Below, in pieces: positions 1-5,380 of a stretch of 5,380 nucleotides of DNA. Location of the stretch: assembly GCA_017643325.1 (NCBI GenBank), contig JAEPNS010000245.1:1-5380 (forward strand), read 5' to 3'. A program made the translations under genes and the position numbers. The notes beneath the pieces are model-generated. The model was given only the letters and a program-made list of their open reading frames with translations, was not told the DNA's origin and searched no databases. Position 1 is the stretch's first letter. Every line of letters starts with the position of its first letter. This DNA comes from Alphaproteobacteria bacterium (GTDB taxonomy: Bacteria > Pseudomonadota > Alphaproteobacteria > UBA6615).

Positions 1-2784
1 TTCATCTTCCGCGCCTTCCACTCCAGCCCGCTGGAGGCGTTCCGCCGCTCGGACGGCGTCTACACGAACGCCGTCAACGGCTACTGCGCGATGCTCCTGA
101 AGATGATCGATCGCGCGCGCGACGACGGCGCCTACGACTACATGGCCGTGATCTTCGACGCCGCGCGGACCAACTTCCGCAACGACATCTATCCCGAATA
201 CAAGGCCAACCGCGACGAGCCGCCCGAGGAGCTGCGCCCGCAGTTCGGCCTGATCCGCGAGGCGACGGTCGCCTTCGGACTGCCGTCGATCGAGGTCGAG
301 GGCTACGAGGCCGACGACCTGATCGCGACCTACGCGCGCGAGGCGGTGGAGAAGGGGATCGAGACCGTCGTCGTCTCGTCCGACAAGGACCTGATGCAGC
401 TGGTGCGCGACGGCGTGTGGATGTTCGACCCGATGAAGGACCAGGTGATCGGGCCGGACGAGGTGATGGACAAGTTCGGCGTCACGCCGGACAAGGTGGT
501 CGACGTGCAGTCGCTGGCGGGCGATTCGACCGACAACGTGCCGGGCGTGCCGGGCATCGGCGTCAAAACCGCCGCGCAGCTCATGGACGAGTATGGCGAC
601 CTCGACACGCTCCTTGCGCGGGCCGAGGAGATCAAGCAGCCCAAGCGCCGCGAGAACCTGATCGAGTTTGCCGAGCAGGCGCGGGTCAGCCGCGAGCTGG
701 TCCGCCTAAAGGACGACGTGGAGTCCGGCCACACCGTCGAGGACTTCGCGCTGAAGGACCCGGACCCGGCGCAGGTCGTCTCGTTCCTCAAGGAGATGGA
801 GTTCCGCACGCTCACCCAGCGTGTCGAGAGCCGCTTCGTCGCCGAGGGCCTTATGGTCGAGGCCGACACGGCGGCCGGTGCGGGGGTCGAGGCGCCCGAG
901 GATGCAAGCTACGAACTGGTGCAGGACGAGGAGGCGCTTCGCGAATGGATCGGCGAGGCGCGCGCGGCCGGCTTCGTCGCGTTCGACACCGAGACCACCT
1001 CGCTCAACGCCATGCGTGCCCAGCTCGCGGGTTTCTCCCTGTCGATCCGGCCCGGCAAGGCCTGCTACGTGCCTGTCGGCCATGTGGAGGCCGCGTCTGA
1101 CGAGCTCGACCTGCATGGCGGCGGCGGCAACGGCGCACTCAAGCAGGTCGACATGGTTGCGGCGCTGACGGCGCTCAAGGGCCTGCTCGAAGACCCGTCG
1201 ATCCTGAAGGTGGCCCACAACGCCAAGTACGACCTGCTGGTGCTGCGCCGGGCGATGGAGAAGCATCTGCCGGATGAGGCGGCTCTGGAGCCGCAGGCCA
1301 TCGACGATTCCATGCTGCTGTCCTATGTGCTCGACGCCGGGCGCAACAAGCACGGCCTCGACGACCTCGCCTTCCGTCACCTCGAGCACGAGAACATCAA
1401 GTATGAGGCCATCGTCGGGAAGGGCAAGAAGCAGATCACCTTCGACCAGGTGCCGCTGGACAAGGCGCTGGACTATGCCGCCGAGGATGCCGATGTGACC
1501 GGGCGGCTGCACACGCTGCTGAAACGCCGCCTCGTCGGTGAGCGCATGGCGACGGTCTACGAGACCATCGAGCGCCCGCTCGTGCCGGTGATCGTCGAGA
1601 TGGAGCGCGCCGGCATCAAGGCCGACGCGAAGACGCTCAAGAAGCTGTCGAACGACTTCGCCAAACGCATGGCCGAGCTGGAGGGCCAGGCCCACGAGCT
1701 GGCGGGCGAGGAGTTCAATGTCGGCTCGCCCAAGCAGCTCGGTGAGATCCTGTTCGACAAGCTCGGGCTCGAAGGCGGCAAGAAGGGCAAGACCGGCGCC
1801 TACACCACATCGGCGGACGTGCTCGAAAGCCTGGCCGCCGAGGGCCACGACCTCCCGAAGGTGGTGCTCGACTGGCGCCAGATGCAGAAGCTGAAGTCCA
1901 CCTACGCCGATGCGCTGGTGGAGCAGATCAACCCGGACACGGGCCGCGTCCACACGGCCTACGGCATGGCGATCGCCCAGACCGGCCGGCTGTCGTCGAA
2001 CGACCCCAACCTTCAGAACATCCCCGTGCGCACGGAGGAAGGCCGGAAGATCCGCGCCGCCTTCGTGGCCGAAAAAGGCAACCGGCTGGTCAGCCTCGAC
2101 TATTCCCAGGTCGAGCTGCGCGTGGTGGCCCATGTCGCGGGCGAGGAGGCGCTGGTCGAGGCGTTCCGCGACGGGCAGGACATCCACGCGATGACCGCCA
2201 GCCAGGTGTTCGGCGTGCCCATGGAGGACATGGACCCGATGCTGCGGCGCAACGCCAAGGCGATCAACTTCGGGATCATCTACGGCATTTCGGCCTTCGG
2301 CCTCGCGAACAATCTCGGCATCGCCCGCGACGAGGCGCGCGACTACATCGCCGCCTACTTCGACCGCTATCCGGCGATCCGCCAGTACATGGACGAGGCC
2401 AAGGAGTTCGCGAAGGAGACCGGCTACGTCGAGACAATCTTTGGCCGCCGCATCCACCTGACCGGCATCAAGGACAAGAACCAGGCCGTGCGCGGCTTCG
2501 CCGAGCGCCAGGCGATCAACGCCCCGATCCAGGGCGCGGCGGCGGACATCATCAAGCGCGCCATGATCCGCGTGCCGGACGCGCTGGCGCGCGCCGGGCT
2601 CGAGTCGAAAATGCTCCTGCAGGTCCACGACGAACTGCTGTTCGAGGCACCCGAGGACGAGGTCGACAAGCTGATCGAGGTCGTCACCGACGTGATGGAA
2701 GGCGCTGCCGCCCCGGCCGTGAACATGTCCGTCCCGCTGGTCGCCGACGCCGGTGTCGGAGAGACCTGGAACGAGGCGCACTAG
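1..2784 (+). CDS. polA: DNA polymerase I, 5'-truncated by the window edge
   Basis: DNA polymerase I fills gaps in DNA repair and replaces RNA primers on Okazaki fragments in the cytoplasm. The frame is open from base 1; aligning from memory to E. coli PolA, about 16 residues including the DGS metal-binding start lie off the left edge, so the ATG at 91 is internal. 927 residues are visible (numbered from base 1). The 5'-nuclease domain comes first, with FDA, YEADD, SSDKD and GDSTDN motifs. The 3'-5' exonuclease follows with all its acidic residues: D329 and E331 in FDTET, D411 in NAKYD, and Y492 and D496 in YAAED. The polymerase has motif A D700 (LDYSQVELR), motif B R749, K753, F757 and Y761, and motif C H876-D877-E878 (QVHDE). 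These positions sit at a constant offset of five from the E. coli residues. The protein ends in the family-typical GETWNEAH. All three activities should be intact. The promoter is off-window. Confidence 0.98.
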   Translation, partial: FIFRAFHSSPLEAFRRSDGVYTNAVNGYCAMLLKMIDRARDDGAYDYMAVIFDAARTNFRNDIYPEYKANRDEPPEELRPQFGLIREATVAFGLPSIEVEGYEADDLIATYAREAVEKGIETVVVSSDKDLMQLVRDGVWMFDPMKDQVIGPDEVMDKFGVTPDKVVDVQSLAGDSTDNVPGVPGIGVKTAAQLMDEYGDLDTLLARAEEIKQPKRRENLIEFAEQARVSRELVRLKDDVESGHTVEDFALKDPDPAQVVSFLKEMEFRTLTQRVESRFVAEGLMVEADTAAGAGVEAPEDASYELVQDEEALREWIGEARAAGFVAFDTETTSLNAMRAQLAGFSLSIRPGKACYVPVGHVEAASDELDLHGGGGNGALKQVDMVAALTALKGLLEDPSILKVAHNAKYDLLVLRRAMEKHLPDEAALEPQAIDDSMLLSYVLDAGRNKHGLDDLAFRHLEHENIKYEAIVGKGKKQITFDQVPLDKALDYAAEDADVTGRLHTLLKRRLVGERMATVYETIERPLVPVIVEMERAGIKADAKTLKKLSNDFAKRMAELEGQAHELAGEEFNVGSPKQLGEILFDKLGLEGGKKGKTGAYTTSADVLESLAAEGHDLPKVVLDWRQMQKLKSTYADALVEQINPDTGRVHTAYGMAIAQTGRLSSNDPNLQNIPVRTEEGRKIRAAFVAEKGNRLVSLDYSQVELRVVAHVAGEEALVEAFRDGQDIHAMTASQVFGVPMEDMDPMLRRNAKAINFGIIYGISAFGLANNLGIARDEARDYIAAYFDRYPAIRQYMDEAKEFAKETGYVETIFGRRIHLTGIKDKNQAVRGFAERQAINAPIQGAAADIIKRAMIRVPDALARAGLESKMLLQVHDELLFEAPEDEVDKLIEVVTDVMEGAAAPAVNMSVPLVADAGVGETWNEAH

Positions 2785-2908
2785 CCGTCGTATCGGGAAT
2801 TTCCGGCACAGGATTTTCGCGTCCACGCATACCGGGGTGATGCTGCGTCGTGCGGCCGCCCGCGTTAGGATGCGCGCCAAGAATACAAAATCATCGGGAG
2901 CAATGACC
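2785..2908. other. Intergenic gap between polA and the AhpD-like gene
   Basis: This 124-base gap holds no credible gene. I see no stem followed by a T-run, so no intrinsic terminator for polA is evident. TAGGAT at 2866-2871 could be a -10 box, about 38 bases before the next start, but I find no good -35 partner at the right spacing. It is only a weak hint of a separate promoter. An open frame running back to an ATG at 2753 inside polA is better explained as upstream read-through than as coding sequence. Confidence 0.6.
2896..2900 (+). promoter_or_regulatory. Ribosome-binding site GGGAG for the AhpD-like gene
   Basis: GGGAG lies 8 bases before the ATG at 2909 but only 2 bases before the in-frame ATG at 2903. 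The spacing favours 2909 as the start and argues against the far-upstream ATG at 2753. Confidence 0.65.
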
Positions 2909-3601
2909 ATGTCGCGAGAACAGCAGCGCGTGCAGACCATCGAGCCGGAGGCGATCGACGGCGACTTCGAGGATTTCTATGGCGCGGTGACGAACCTGCT
3001 CGGCCGGGTGCCGCATTTCTACCGGACCATATCGAACGCGCCGTTCCTGGCGATGCTGTTCCTGCCGATCAACGCGGGCGCCCAGCGCGAATGGCCGGGC
3101 ACGCGTATCTCCGGGAAGATCAAGGAGATGGTGGTCATCAAGACGAGCCATGTGAACGGGTGCGAATACTGCTACGCGCACAACACCTCGCTTGGGCAGG
3201 CCGCGGGCATTACCCACGAGCAGATCATCGACATGTCGTCGGACGATTATCTGGCGTCCGACCGCTTCACGGAGCGCGAGAAGGCCGCGATCCTTTGGGC
3301 GGAGAACGTGACCCGCAACACGGCCCAGAAGAACACGGACGCTTACAACCGGCTGAAGGCCAACTTTACCGAGGGCGAGATCGTCGAGATCACCATGCTC
3401 TGCGGCATGTTCAACATGATCAACCGAATCAACGATTCCCTCGACATCGCGCTGGAGGAGCAGCCGGAGATCGACAGGATCCAAAGCTCGCTTCACCTCG
3501 ACCCTGCGAAGATGGGCGATTATCTGCGCTGGCTCGCCGACCACTGGCCCGGCGAGTTCGATACGCTGAACAAGCAGGCGGAGGACGCCGCGGCAGCCTG
3601 A
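2909..3601 (+). CDS. AhpD-like / carboxymuconolactone decarboxylase family protein
   Basis: This 230-residue protein belongs to the AhpD/carboxymuconolactone decarboxylase superfamily, whose members include thiol-dependent peroxidase partners and decarboxylases. The signature is E73, then eleven residues, then C85-E-Y-C88-Y-A-H91. The CxxC pair points to disulfide redox chemistry rather than the cysteine-free decarboxylase branch. In the AhpD motif the histidine follows the second cysteine after three residues; here it follows after two. A helical second half (around AAILWAENVTRN and EIVEITMLCGMFNMINR) is typical of the fold. The protein is longer than classic AhpD (roughly 175 residues), with an N-terminal lead of about 60 residues and a C-terminal helix ending in an Ala-rich tail. 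No signal peptide or membrane segment is seen, so it is probably cytoplasmic. No ahpC is in view, so the substrate cannot be named. The start is chosen by ribosome-binding-site spacing; ATG 2903 would add two residues. Confidence 0.88.
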   Translation: MSREQQRVQTIEPEAIDGDFEDFYGAVTNLLGRVPHFYRTISNAPFLAMLFLPINAGAQREWPGTRISGKIKEMVVIKTSHVNGCEYCYAHNTSLGQAAGITHEQIIDMSSDDYLASDRFTEREKAAILWAENVTRNTAQKNTDAYNRLKANFTEGEIVEITMLCGMFNMINRINDSLDIALEEQPEIDRIQSSLHLDPAKMGDYLRWLADHWPGEFDTLNKQAEDAAAA

Positions 3602-3652
3602 ATGCGCCGTTCTGCACCCCAGGATTGTGTGCGGCAATTCGTTCCACAACCT

Positions 3653-3694
3653 GTGCAGGAAAAACCATCCTAGGTTGCTGACTCGCTCCTGCAC
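3653..3694. repeat. Inverted repeat GTGCAGGA / TCCTGCAC with nested short stem
   Basis: GTGCAGGA (3653-3660) is a perfect 8-base inverted match to TCCTGCAC (3687-3694), with 26 bases between. Inside, AACC (3663-3666) pairs with GGTT (3673-3676). A third related hexamer, CTGCAC, sits at 3612-3617 and could pair with GTGCAG at 3653-3658. No T-run follows on either strand, so this is not a standard terminator. It may be a set of protein-binding sites, an RNA stem or chance. Confidence 0.4.
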
Positions 3695-3708
3695 CTGCGG
3701 TAACGTTC

Positions 3709-3780
3709 GCGGCGTTGGGGACGATCGAGTAGCATTTCCGGACGCCTGATTGTTCGTCTGGAAAACGCCGCCTTTCGGAC
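3709..3780. repeat. Composite hairpin leader with alternative pairings
   Basis: TTTCCGGACG (3735-3744) pairs with CGTCTGGAAA (3755-3764) over 10 positions, nine Watson-Crick and one G-U wobble on the plus-strand RNA, around a 10-base loop. An outer stem, GCGGCGTT (3709-3716) with AACGCCGC (3764-3771), abuts it and shares one base, leaving 18 bases bulged on the left. The right arm of the inner stem can instead pair with TTTCGGAC (3773-3780) with one bulged G. The block ends 36 bases before the ATG at 3816. There is no T-run. The wobble pair becomes a mismatch on the opposite strand, so a plus-strand RNA structure is slightly favoured. Function is unknown. Confidence 0.45.
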
Positions 3781-3815
3781 ATTCGCATGACCAGAAACGG
3801 GTGGCACTCTTTCGC

Positions 3816-4388
3816 ATGGCCATCACCTCGAATGACGACGTAGCGGATTTTCGCGACGCGGATCACACCGCGGGCGCAGGCGATACGGATGCGATTCCCG
3901 GACCGGTTTCGCGTGCTGCCGGGCGCGCGGACGACGCGCCTCTGGGCGGTGCGGAAGACGTGCCGGTCGCCGGGGTATGGGTGCTGTGCCGCAGGCGTTC
4001 TGACGGCGAAGTGGAAACGGTGCGCGCATTCGACGACGAGGCGCGCGCGTGCGCGGATCTCGAGCTCGCGGCGTCGGTGAGCGGTGACGAATTCTGGGTC
4101 TCGGCGGTTCCCCTCATAGAGAGCGCGACGGACGGGTCCGGCCGGTCCGGCATGAGCCGTGTGCAGGCGCTGGCGCTGAGCTGGCTGGCGCAGGGCGCCG
4201 AGGCCGAGGCGTCGGTGCCGCTTGAAGATCCGGTGGTCGTCAGCCCCCGCCACGTGCGGGGCTTCGTGTCGGTGCCATCACATGAATGGCGCGAGATGGA
4301 AGAACGCGGCTGGGTCCGCGACGGGCTGATCACGCCCGAGGGCGCAGCCCGCATCGGCCGGTCAGGCAGCGCGCTGACCGCGCGCTGA
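3816..4388 (+). CDS. Hypothetical protein with a possible winged-helix-like C-terminus
   Basis: I do not recognise this 190-residue protein. Residues 1 to about 50 are acidic and Gly/Ala-rich, probably disordered. A compact stretch follows (VAGVWVLCRRR, then an acidic helix-like part, then FWVSAVPLI) that could be a small beta-alpha-beta unit. The C-terminal 75 residues start with a helix (SRVQALALSWLAQGA) and end with REMEERGWVRDGLITPEGAARI. That ending resembles the strand-turn and 'TPEG' pattern common in MarR-type winged helices, but there is no clear recognition helix, so DNA binding is only a guess. No signal peptide or membrane segment is seen. The ATG at 3816 is preferred; an in-frame TTG (3750) and GTG (3801) lie upstream, and neither codon bias nor the weak GGGTGG decides firmly. 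The gene converges on the sensor kinase with 27 bases between stops. Confidence 0.7.
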   Translation: MAITSNDDVADFRDADHTAGAGDTDAIPGPVSRAAGRADDAPLGGAEDVPVAGVWVLCRRRSDGEVETVRAFDDEARACADLELAASVSGDEFWVSAVPLIESATDGSGRSGMSRVQALALSWLAQGAEAEASVPLEDPVVVSPRHVRGFVSVPSHEWREMEERGWVRDGLITPEGAARIGRSGSALTAR

Positions 4389-4390
4389 CA

Positions 4391-4414
4391 CCCGGCGACG
4401 GTCCGCGCCGCGGG
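4391..4414. terminator. Weak GC-rich hairpin in the convergent gap
   Basis: Between the two convergent stop codons, CCC-GGCG (4391-4397) pairs with CGCC-(GC bulge)-GGG (4406-4414) around an 8-base loop. Its position suits a bidirectional terminator for the unknown gene and the kinase. There is no T-run on either side and the stem is bulged, so intrinsic termination is doubtful. In DNA this GC-rich, such a hairpin can arise by chance. Confidence 0.3.
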
Positions 4415-4415
4415 A

Positions 4416-5380
4416 CTAGGCGGCGCTCTCCTTGTGCGGCCTGGACAATGCGGGCTCCCACAAGCGCAGCGCGAGAGTGAAACGCGAGCCGCGTCCCAAT
4501 TCGCTGTCGAGCGTGATGTCCCCGCCCATAAGCTGTGCGAGGTTGCGGGCCACGTGAAGCCCGATGCCGACGCCTTCGGTGTTCGTGGTGAATGCGTCGG
4601 ACCGGACGCGATGGAACCGGTCGAACACCGCCTGCTGCTGATCCACGGGAATCCCGATCCCGGTATCCCATACCGTCAGGTAGAGCAGGTCCTCCTTGCC
4701 GCGCTCGATATCGATCCCGACGCTGCCGCCGTCATCGGTGAACTTGATGGCATTGGTCAGCAGGTTGATCAGGATCTGGCGTGCCGACGTGCGGTCGGCG
4801 ATGACCGACATGTCGTCGTCGATCGGCGGCAGGGCGAGCACGATGTTGGCCTCGCGCGCGCGAACCTCGACCATCGAGACGGTATCCTGGACGAGGTCGG
4901 CGACGCTGGTTTCGACCAGTTCCATATCGAGGGTTTCGTTCTCGATCCGCACCGTATCCAGCAGGTTGTCGATGATCTGCACCAGGTGGCCCGATGCGGA
5001 CAGGATGTTGTCGAGATAGGACGGAAGCCGCTCGTGCGCCGTGTCATCGAGCTGGCGCCGGCTCAGTTCCGCAAACCCGATGATCGCGTTGAGGGGGGTG
5101 CGCAGTTCGTGGCTGGTCAATGCCAGGAAATCGCTCTTCGCGTCCGAGGCCGACTGCGCCTTGCCGAGGGCCTCGCGCAGGTGTTCGTTGGTCACCTCGA
5201 GCGCCTCCAGCGCGTCTTCGAGTTTCTCCCGCGCGCTGATCGCCTCGCGCTCGGCCTCCAGGGCGCGCGTGACGTCGGTGCCGGTGCCGCGATACCCGAG
5301 AAACCGGCCCGTGTCAGAATCGAAAAACGGCGTGGCGCTCAGATGAATGCGGCGCGTCTGGCCGGTTTCGTCGCGCATCA
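4416..5380 (-). CDS. PAS-domain sensor histidine kinase, N-terminus beyond the window
   Basis: This is the C-terminal part of a two-component sensor kinase, which autophosphorylates on histidine and passes the phosphate to a response regulator. At least 320 residues are visible, numbered from the ATG at 5376-5378, which is probably internal because the frame stays open to the edge. Residues 1-37 are the end of a PAS/PAC domain (FFDSDTGRFLGYRGTGTDVT). A charged coiled-coil linker spans about 38-82. The dimerisation and phosphoacceptor helix carries H90 in SHELRTPLN. The ATPase domain has the N box N209 (NLLTNAIKFT), G1 box D238-x-G-x-G (DTGIGIP), F box FDRFHRV near 252-258, and G2 box GVGIGL at 269-274. 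All catalytic motifs look intact. No receiver domain follows, so it is not a C-terminal hybrid kinase. No membrane segment is visible, but the sensing region is off-window. No response regulator is in view. Confidence 0.95.
   Translation of the reverse strand, partial: MRDETGQTRRIHLSATPFFDSDTGRFLGYRGTGTDVTRALEAEREAISAREKLEDALEALEVTNEHLREALGKAQSASDAKSDFLALTSHELRTPLNAIIGFAELSRRQLDDTAHERLPSYLDNILSASGHLVQIIDNLLDTVRIENETLDMELVETSVADLVQDTVSMVEVRAREANIVLALPPIDDDMSVIADRTSARQILINLLTNAIKFTDDGGSVGIDIERGKEDLLYLTVWDTGIGIPVDQQQAVFDRFHRVRSDAFTTNTEGVGIGLHVARNLAQLMGGDITLDSELGRGSRFTLALRLWEPALSRPHKESAA

Larger units (their letters stand above)
3602..3815. other. Repeat-rich intergenic region upstream of the unknown gene
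   Basis: This 214-base gap carries two clusters of inverted repeats, listed separately at 3653-3694 and 3709-3780, but no credible gene. TAGCAT at 3730-3735 resembles a -10 box, yet no -35 sits at a proper distance. The frame of the next gene opens just after an in-frame TGA at 3747-3749, so the last 66 bases could be coding if the TTG at 3750 were used. GGGTGG at 3799-3804 is a weak ribosome-binding site 11 bases before the preferred ATG at 3816. Confidence 0.6.

Noticed and set aside
2794..2805. Near-palindrome CGGGAATTTCCG after polA as a terminator
   Set aside because: Two symmetric positions mismatch, there is no room for an RNA loop, and no T-run follows.
2753..2908. An N-terminal extension of the AhpD-like protein from the ATG at 2753
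   Set aside because: It would overlap the end of polA, adds an Arg-rich stretch unlike the family, and ignores the well-placed GGGAG before 2909.
706..2940. A 744-codon open frame on the minus strand across polA
   Set aside because: It lies opposite a certain polA reading frame with all catalytic motifs. GC-rich genes with G/C-ending codons commonly leave long open antisense frames, and its product is a composition-driven Arg/Leu/Val/His-rich sequence without a recognisable domain.
3705..3756. GTTC elements as a possible alphaproteobacterial LexA box
   Set aside because: The known box is GTTC-N7-GTTC. None of the GTTC copies at 3641, 3705 or 3752 has a second copy at that spacing.
3802..3817. 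TGGCAC followed by a GC, resembling a sigma-54 promoter
   Set aside because: Only 9 bases separate GG and GC where the consensus needs 10, the TT before GC is missing, and the element overlaps the likely start codon.
2891..3826. A 311-codon minus-strand frame across the AhpD-like gene
   Set aside because: It is antisense to a clear family member and shows no domain. It looks like a GC-driven shadow.
3863..4354. Minus-strand frame opposite the unknown gene, as an alternative coding choice
   Set aside because: Its product is a low-complexity Ser/Arg/Ala/Pro sequence, whereas the plus-strand product has a globular-looking hydrophobic and charged pattern. The plus strand is preferred, though not proven.

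Overview
The window looks like an ordinary chromosomal segment of a GC-rich bacterium, most likely an alphaproteobacterium. The main clue is the first gene, a full DNA polymerase I with an intact proofreading site. Its linker between the first two exonuclease motifs is glycine-rich (GGGGNG), a style I associate with alphaproteobacterial PolA. The strong preference for G or C at third codon positions agrees. This lineage call is inference, not a search result.

Layout, left to right: (1) polA on the plus strand, 1-2784, missing only about its first 16-20 codons beyond the left edge. (2) A 124-base gap without a clear terminator, ending in a ribosome-binding site. (3) A plus-strand gene for an AhpD/carboxymuconolactone-decarboxylase-like protein of about 230 residues, with a CxxC redox pair (2909-3601). 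(4) A 214-base gap rich in inverted repeats. (5) A plus-strand gene for an unrecognised protein of about 190 residues with an acidic N-terminus and a faintly winged-helix-like C-terminus (3816-4388). (6) A 27-base convergent gap holding a GC-rich imperfect hairpin. (7) A minus-strand gene for a PAS-type sensor histidine kinase, whose N-terminus lies beyond the right edge (4416-5380).

The genes do not form an obvious single pathway. PolA is a housekeeping repair and replication enzyme. The AhpD-like protein is probably a redox enzyme with its own ribosome-binding site. The kinase has no response regulator in view. No mobile element, CRISPR array, tRNA or rRNA is visible. I see no convincing new defence or mobile system. 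The most unusual feature is the repeat-rich leader before the unknown gene, where one strand segment can pair with either of two neighbours.
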